DNA from: Dialister sp900541485 | GTDB lineage: Bacteria; Bacillota; Negativicutes; Veillonellales; Dialisteraceae | Assembly: GCA_965119665.1 (NCBI GenBank) | Contig: OZ221974.1 | Location: 806,001-870,000, forward strand | DNA: 64,000 nucleotides | Direction of reading: 5' to 3' | Shown: positions 59,864 through 64,000 of the stretch, one piece after another | Layout of the letters: each line of letters starts with the position of its first letter | How positions within the stretch are numbered: the stretch's first letter is position 1 | Notes under the pieces: model-generated | The model's input: only the letters and a program-made list of their open reading frames with translations | The model's database searches: none | What the model was told of the DNA's origin: nothing | Translations under genes and position numbers: made by a program

Positions 59864-60925
59864 TTACTGTCTGGAATTTTCGAGATGCTTATTCCATTCG
59901 GCAACGATTTCCTTTTTATGTTCGGATACCCAGCCTTCATCATAATTCGGGAACATCTTGATGGTATCCTGGGGTGTCATATAATCTGCCAAAGCAACGC
60001 CTTTGCGGAGCGGACGAACCGTAAGTGTCTTGCCCGCTTCTTCCTGGATTTTCTTCGACAGCATGAAATCTACAAATTTTTTTGCATTTTCCATATGCTT
60101 GGCCCCTTTGATAATCTGTACGGATTCACCGGGGAAAATGGCGCCCTCTGACGGGAATACGACAGCTACATTCGCTCCGTTCTTCACATAAGTTGCTGCC
60201 GGGTCCTCCCAGGTAAGGCCAACCGTATATTCTCCGTCAGCTGCACCTTTGTGGACTGCACCGGAGCTGTTCAGTAATTTGCCATCCAGATTTTTAATGA
60301 AGTTGTCTACATAAGCCCAAGCCTCGGGAGACATGGGATCTCCGTTTTTCCCGTTGCCGTAAAGCATAGCCATCAGGCACTGGAAAGCAGAGCTGGAATT
60401 TGCGGGATCGCCGAAAGCGATTTTTCCTTTCAATGCAGGATTTAGCAAATCGGCAAAGCTTGTAATTTTTATATCGCCTGCCAATTTTTTATTGACGATA
60501 AATACGGTGGGATCCGCAAAAGCGGGAGAGAAATAACCCGTCTTATTTTTAGCGGCTTCCAGCATATTTGCATCTTCGGGAGATACATATTTTTCAAATA
60601 ATTCTTTTTGCGATTCCAGCATGGTCTGGTCGGCTGCCCAAAGTACGTCCCCCTGAGGATTGTCCTTTTCGGAAGCGACTCTCTTTACCAGCGGGCCTGT
60701 CCCTGCCACAATCACATTGACTTTAATTCCCGTTTCCTTTTCAAAAGCAGGAATCACGAGATTATTCAAACTTTCACTCCGTGCGGTATAGACGGTCAGA
60801 ACCTTATCATTGCCGGCATTTCCTTTCGGCGCATCTGCTTTTTTATCGCCGCCGCAACCGGAAAGTCCCATGCAGAGAATTGAAGCACATGCCAGTGCCA
60901 GTGCCGCTTTTTTTAAGTGTTTCAT
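59864..60925 (-). CDS. ABC transporter substrate-binding lipoprotein (FbpA-like, second system)
   Basis: 353 aa from the ATG after AAAGGGGGA; six codons shorter than the open frame. Lipobox L-S-G-C-G-G. Mature part begins V-L-T-V-Y-T-A-R-S-E-S; P-Q-G-D-V-L-W-A-A-D and F-G-D-P-A-N-S-S-S-A follow, all as in FbpA/AfuA proteins. A Fur-like box is in its leader, which supports iron. Similarity to the protein at 9383-10429 is only fold-level by eye. Confidence 0.9.
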   Translation of the reverse strand: MKHLKKAALALACASILCMGLSGCGGDKKADAPKGNAGNDKVLTVYTARSESLNNLVIPAFEKETGIKVNVIVAGTGPLVKRVASEKDNPQGDVLWAADQTMLESQKELFEKYVSPEDANMLEAAKNKTGYFSPAFADPTVFIVNKKLAGDIKITSFADLLNPALKGKIAFGDPANSSSAFQCLMAMLYGNGKNGDPMSPEAWAYVDNFIKNLDGKLLNSSGAVHKGAADGEYTVGLTWEDPAATYVKNGANVAVVFPSEGAIFPGESVQIIKGAKHMENAKKFVDFMLSKKIQEEAGKTLTVRPLRKGVALADYMTPQDTIKMFPNYDEGWVSEHKKEIVAEWNKHLENSRQ

Positions 60926-60937
60926 AGTATCCCCCTT

Positions 60938-60952
60938 TGACAATAATCATTT
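60938..60952 (-). promoter_or_regulatory. Possible Fur box of the second Fbp-like operon
   Basis: TGACAATAATCATTT on the plus strand fits TGATAATnATTATCA at 10 of 14 positions and lies between the promoter and the ribosome site, as in the feo operon. Confidence 0.4.
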
Positions 60953-60968
60953 ATATTTCAACATATAT

Positions 60969-60996
60969 ATTGTACCATTATTGAATCTGATGTCTA
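60969..60996 (-). promoter_or_regulatory. Promoter of the second Fbp-like operon
   Basis: Minus-strand -35 TAGACA (60991-60996), 16-bp spacer, -10 TACAAT (60969-60974). Confidence 0.6.
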
Positions 60997-61148
60997 TACT
61001 TTATGAATATAATGTATAGAAAACGCAAAAATATATCTCAAATAGTCATACTTGACCTATAAAATCGTGCTTTTGGGGTAAGAAATTTTAAAATACGGCT
61101 GTCATTCGGATTTTAATGGTTCCGCGCTTTTATCTTGCACACAAAAAT

Positions 61149-61171
61149 CCTCCCGATACACCCGCGGGAGG
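61149..61171 (-). terminator. Terminator after the McrC-like gene
   Basis: CCTCCCG / CGGGAGG stem, 8 bp beyond the stop codon, followed on the minus strand by ATTTTTG. Confidence 0.75.
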
Positions 61172-61178
61172 ACCTTTT

Positions 61179-62969
61179 TTAATGGAGAGATTCTATGTAA
61201 TTTTCCAGCATATCCGCCAACTTTTCGTTTGCTTTAAGGCCGGGAGCAAGGGAAATGAAGCGGAGATTGAAATCATCGTCACTTCCTTCAGGAATTTCTT
61301 TAGGAAAGACCGCCCATACTTCCTTGACGGGACGGCTGTTTCTTAAAGATTCCGTTTCCGTCATATCCCTGTAAAATTTCGTATTCATATCCCTGTACGC
61401 ATTGAACTGGCTGCGGATACCCGCACTTCTTTCGGGATCACGCCAGAGGAAGAAAATATCTCTGTATTTGAAATCGGCGGCAAGGGATCCGAAATATTCA
61501 TCGCCTTTATAGCAGTCCATGCGGAAATCGGGACGGCGGTGACTGTTATTCGTATAAAGCGGCGCACCGGCCCGGTCTGTTTCCGCCGAACTTTGGGGCA
61601 CAGAACCGTCATAAACAAGGCGGACCTTTTCTTCTCCTCTCGTGAGAATAATCGCGGCACCGCCTTCGAGAGAAGACAGTCTGTACCGCCCTTCTTCTTT
61701 GATAACCGCCGGTCCCGTTTCAATTTCCCAGTCTTTTTTCTCCAGTGCTTTGATAAATTGGAGGAAACACCAGAGTTCATATAATTTATCCGTCCGTTTC
61801 CATTGGAATTGGTAAAAGGAAGAGACGGAAACGCTGTCCAGAGGATTTCTTAAATTTCTGTACAAATTATAAAGCACGGCATAGCGGGCATCACGGAAAA
61901 CGGTCATGGGAAGAATCTGGGGCATCCTGTCTCCCGCCTCCCTGAACCACGGTGCGCCTGTCACGGCACGGATGGCATTCCTTATTTTTACCGCCCGCTC
62001 CTTATAGTCACGGAAGCGGACAAGTGCTTTTTTCCCTGTTTTGAAATCTCTTGTCCATGCATAAGGACGCAGCTCTTTCTGCTGCTTTAAAAGTTCTCCC
62101 GAGTGATGCTCCGTTTCGCGGATAAAATCGCCGAGATTTTCATCAAGCTTTTTCAAAATCGCCTTGGCAAAACGGTTTTCCGCCACGTCCCAAGTCATTT
62201 TTTTGCACTTCACCTGAAAAGACGGGGCGCCTTGTCTTATTTTTCCGTTTTCAGATTGTAAATGCGCCTCTTTGCCCGTCTCCGAACGCGGAAGTATTTC
62301 TCTTTTCATCGTGAGCCGTGCATTGGCGGTCCGTGAAAGCTCACCCAATACCTTGAGTACCCGCTCCGACTCGTCACTGATTGTGTAAAAACGGAGAAGC
62401 ATTTCCGCATTCAGTCTCAGACGGCTTTCCAGCGATTTGGAAATGTTCATGCTCCTCTTCATGAAGTCAAAAGAAAGATCCCTGATTTCCCCGACCAGCT
62501 CGTCCCGCATTTCCTGCCAGCTTTGTTTGCCCATAAATTTGGGCGTGATTTCAAGAATTCCGTACCAGTTCCGTCCGTCTCCTGAAACGGTAACTACATA
62601 ATAGCCCGGGACGAGAGGGAAGTCCTTCCCCTCAAAAAGAGACACCGGATCCCCGTATTTTCCGCCCGGTCTGATATACACCTGGCCGTTGATTTTTTCC
62701 GTTCCCGGAAGAGATACCACGTCAAGCCCGTCCATGGTGAAACGGAAATCGGGAGGCGCCTTGAAATACAGTCCCACGTCCTGGTTTTCCGTAAGACTCA
62801 GTCCTGCTTTCATTCCTTCCCGCAACTCTTCCCTGTTTTCCGTAAATCTTGTAAATGAGTGCGTCTTTCCCCCATCATTGGGGGTTACGAAAAACACGGA
62901 AAAAGGAAATGTATTTTTTCTGCTCCCTTTTCTGTAGCGGGGCCGCAATTTATCAGATCGTGTAGTCAT
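61179..62969 (-). CDS. McrC-like nuclease: DUF2357 plus PD-(D/E)XK domain
   Basis: 596 aa. The N-terminal and middle part (about residues 90-330) matches the DUF2357 layout by pattern, with helices such as R-L-N-A-E-M-L-L-R-F. The C-terminal nuclease shows R-R-P-D-F-R-M-D and then A-A-D-F-K-Y-R-D, the PD and DxK of the restriction fold, near residues 500-530. Its start overlaps the end of the McrB-like gene by 17 bp, so nuclease and GTPase are coupled. This is the McrBC-type (type IV) arrangement, which cuts modified DNA. Larger than E. coli McrC. Confidence 0.87.
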   Translation of the reverse strand: MTTRSDKLRPRYRKGSRKNTFPFSVFFVTPNDGGKTHSFTRFTENREELREGMKAGLSLTENQDVGLYFKAPPDFRFTMDGLDVVSLPGTEKINGQVYIRPGGKYGDPVSLFEGKDFPLVPGYYVVTVSGDGRNWYGILEITPKFMGKQSWQEMRDELVGEIRDLSFDFMKRSMNISKSLESRLRLNAEMLLRFYTISDESERVLKVLGELSRTANARLTMKREILPRSETGKEAHLQSENGKIRQGAPSFQVKCKKMTWDVAENRFAKAILKKLDENLGDFIRETEHHSGELLKQQKELRPYAWTRDFKTGKKALVRFRDYKERAVKIRNAIRAVTGAPWFREAGDRMPQILPMTVFRDARYAVLYNLYRNLRNPLDSVSVSSFYQFQWKRTDKLYELWCFLQFIKALEKKDWEIETGPAVIKEEGRYRLSSLEGGAAIILTRGEEKVRLVYDGSVPQSSAETDRAGAPLYTNNSHRRPDFRMDCYKGDEYFGSLAADFKYRDIFFLWRDPERSAGIRSQFNAYRDMNTKFYRDMTETESLRNSRPVKEVWAVFPKEIPEGSDDDFNLRFISLAPGLKANEKLADMLENYIESLH

Positions 62970-64000
62970 AGAGCTTCAATTCCTGTGCTTTTGCGGCCAG
63001 TGCTTTCCCGGCTTTTTCAAAGTCCGATAAATCTTTGTATGCATTCAGTATATCAATCAGCTTTCCGCCAAGTTCGCCTTTATCGGATAAGGAAATCAAA
63101 CTTTCCAGCTGGCGTGCCGAACCGCGGAGTTTCGTAAGAATCCGCTGGACCATCTGGTAATCCAGTCCTTCTTCCCTGTCAAAATCATAGCCGCCCGGAA
63201 TATTTCCCAGATAGTCTCCCATCTGCCGTGCCACACGGAATCCGATACCGCAGGGAACACCGCTGCTGCGGAAGGCTTCATTCAAGTCGTCAAGAAGGGC
63301 CAATTCACGGTCTGTCAGACCGCCGGTTCCGCAAAAACCGCAGAATTCTTCCCTGCCGATTTCGATCACCGTCGGATAAGGCGCACCGTCCCGTTTTTTC
63401 CATTCCTGGAATTTCCTTTGGCAAAGAGTCAGTACATTGGCACGATCCAAAATTTTATCGGAGAAATGGTAGGTCGATTCATCCACATTCACCGTGCCTG
63501 CAAAAAGAATATTTTTCCCGACCGTAATTTCCGCCGGATACTTGTCACCGTTATACAAACGGTTTTGGAGCGACGGATTGTACAAACGGATGACGGGCCG
63601 GTCCTCTTTTTCCAAAACGGAAATAAATTGGGCGAAATAATGCTCCGCTCTTGCCAAATTCATTTCATCAAAGCAGACAATATACATCTTGTCCTGATTC
63701 TTTTCCGCCGACAGAAGGAGTTCCGTAAGGCCCGTATCGGAAGGGCGGTAAATCATATTTTTCATATCCGCATAGCCAAGAATATCGCTGTCGTCCATCC
63801 AAGACGGCCGCACAGGAATGATGGCGACACGGTCTTCGGGAAGTCCCAGTGCCTCTCCGTAAAGACGGACCAGTCCCGATTTCCCCGTACCGCTCAAACC
63901 GGATAAAATAGTAAGCCTTGAGGATTTCAAAGAAATATGGAAATTCACAAGGTCCTTTTCATCATAAAGAAGTCCTTTTGCTTCCGCTAATGCGGAAAGC
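62953..64000 (-). CDS. McrB-like AAA+ GTPase, partial
   Basis: Open to the right edge: the frame continues without a break from a GTG at 63948 through 17 further codons, so the true start is outside. Walker A is G-L-S-G-T-G-K-S; Walker B C-F-D-E-M-N-L-A-R is the McrB signature, and T-V-N-V-D-E-S-T is the sensor-1 segment resembling McrB N-x-x-D-x-S. Drives the McrC-like nuclease by nucleotide-dependent translocation. The missing N-terminal part should hold the domain that recognises modified DNA. Confidence 0.88.
   Translation of the reverse strand, partial: LSALAEAKGLLYDEKDLVNFHISLKSSRLTILSGLSGTGKSGLVRLYGEALGLPEDRVAIIPVRPSWMDDSDILGYADMKNMIYRPSDTGLTELLLSAEKNQDKMYIVCFDEMNLARAEHYFAQFISVLEKEDRPVIRLYNPSLQNRLYNGDKYPAEITVGKNILFAGTVNVDESTYHFSDKILDRANVLTLCQRKFQEWKKRDGAPYPTVIEIGREEFCGFCGTGGLTDRELALLDDLNEAFRSSGVPCGIGFRVARQMGDYLGNIPGGYDFDREEGLDYQMVQRILTKLRGSARQLESLISLSDKGELGGKLIDILNAYKDLSDFEKAGKALAAKAQELKLYDYTI

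Noticed and set aside
1..64000. CRISPR arrays, intact insertion sequences, prophage
   Set aside because: No regularly spaced repeats, transposase, integrase or phage structural genes were seen on either strand.

Overview
The window is a 64 kb chromosomal segment from an anaerobic, diderm Firmicute of the Negativicutes, most likely a Veillonellaceae such as Dialister (genus is a guess). The evidence is an outer-membrane porin with an N-terminal SLH domain (20408-22186), the organisation typical of the OmpM proteins that tether the Negativicutes outer membrane to peptidoglycan, together with oxygen-sensitive class III ribonucleotide reductase, FeoB iron uptake, strong AGGAGG-type ribosome sites and Gram-positive-like ECF vitamin transporters.

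Left edge (1-4010): an AT-rich defence block on the minus strand. A ribbon-helix-helix regulator, a Vsr endonuclease and a cytosine-5 DNA methyltransferase form one unit. After a terminator and a 42-bp perfect palindrome, a second unit encodes a 74-aa protein and a large GHKL ATPase of the MORC/paraMORC type that runs off the window. This looks like a methylation-linked restriction system whose helicase and nuclease genes would lie to the left.

Centre-left (4018-13641, minus): rRNA methylase RlmD, an AraD-type epimerase, an FbpABC-like ABC importer, a nitroreductase and penicillin-binding protein 1A. Then on plus: NrdD/NrdG, a cytidylate-kinase-like protein coupled to LrgA/LrgB; thioredoxin (minus); a ThiW-type S component and the SLH porin; IspE (minus); a radical SAM protein and a YitT protein; the Fur-box-controlled feoA-feoA-feoB-FeoB-associated operon (minus); FolA/ThyA (minus).

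Middle (29866-43322): a rod-shaped non-coding RNA (6S-like) with its own consensus promoter and terminator, TrkA/TrkH potassium uptake, a secreted hypothetical protein, a LysR regulator divergent from a DASS-family anion transporter, a three-gene SPFH / zinc-ribbon / TPM-domain cluster, BioY with a BirA-like operator, and an MFS exporter with an M20 amidohydrolase.

Right (43715-64000): tRNA-Arg(CCU), a SAP-domain protein, a HAD phosphatase, a type IV pilus/type II secretion-like motor set (PilB, PilT, PilC) interrupted by a SUKH-type immunity gene, RsmG and MnmG, a Mn/Zn ABC importer whose last permease carries a C-terminal winged-helix-like tail, a second FbpABC-like importer, and finally an McrBC-like type IV restriction pair (DUF2357/PD-(D/E)XK nuclease plus McrB-type AAA+ GTPase) that is cut by the right edge. 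Thus both ends of the window carry defence genes, and metal acquisition (two Fbp-like systems, Feo, Mnt) is the dominant metabolic theme.

All names rest on reading translated sequence and motifs by eye; no database search was run.
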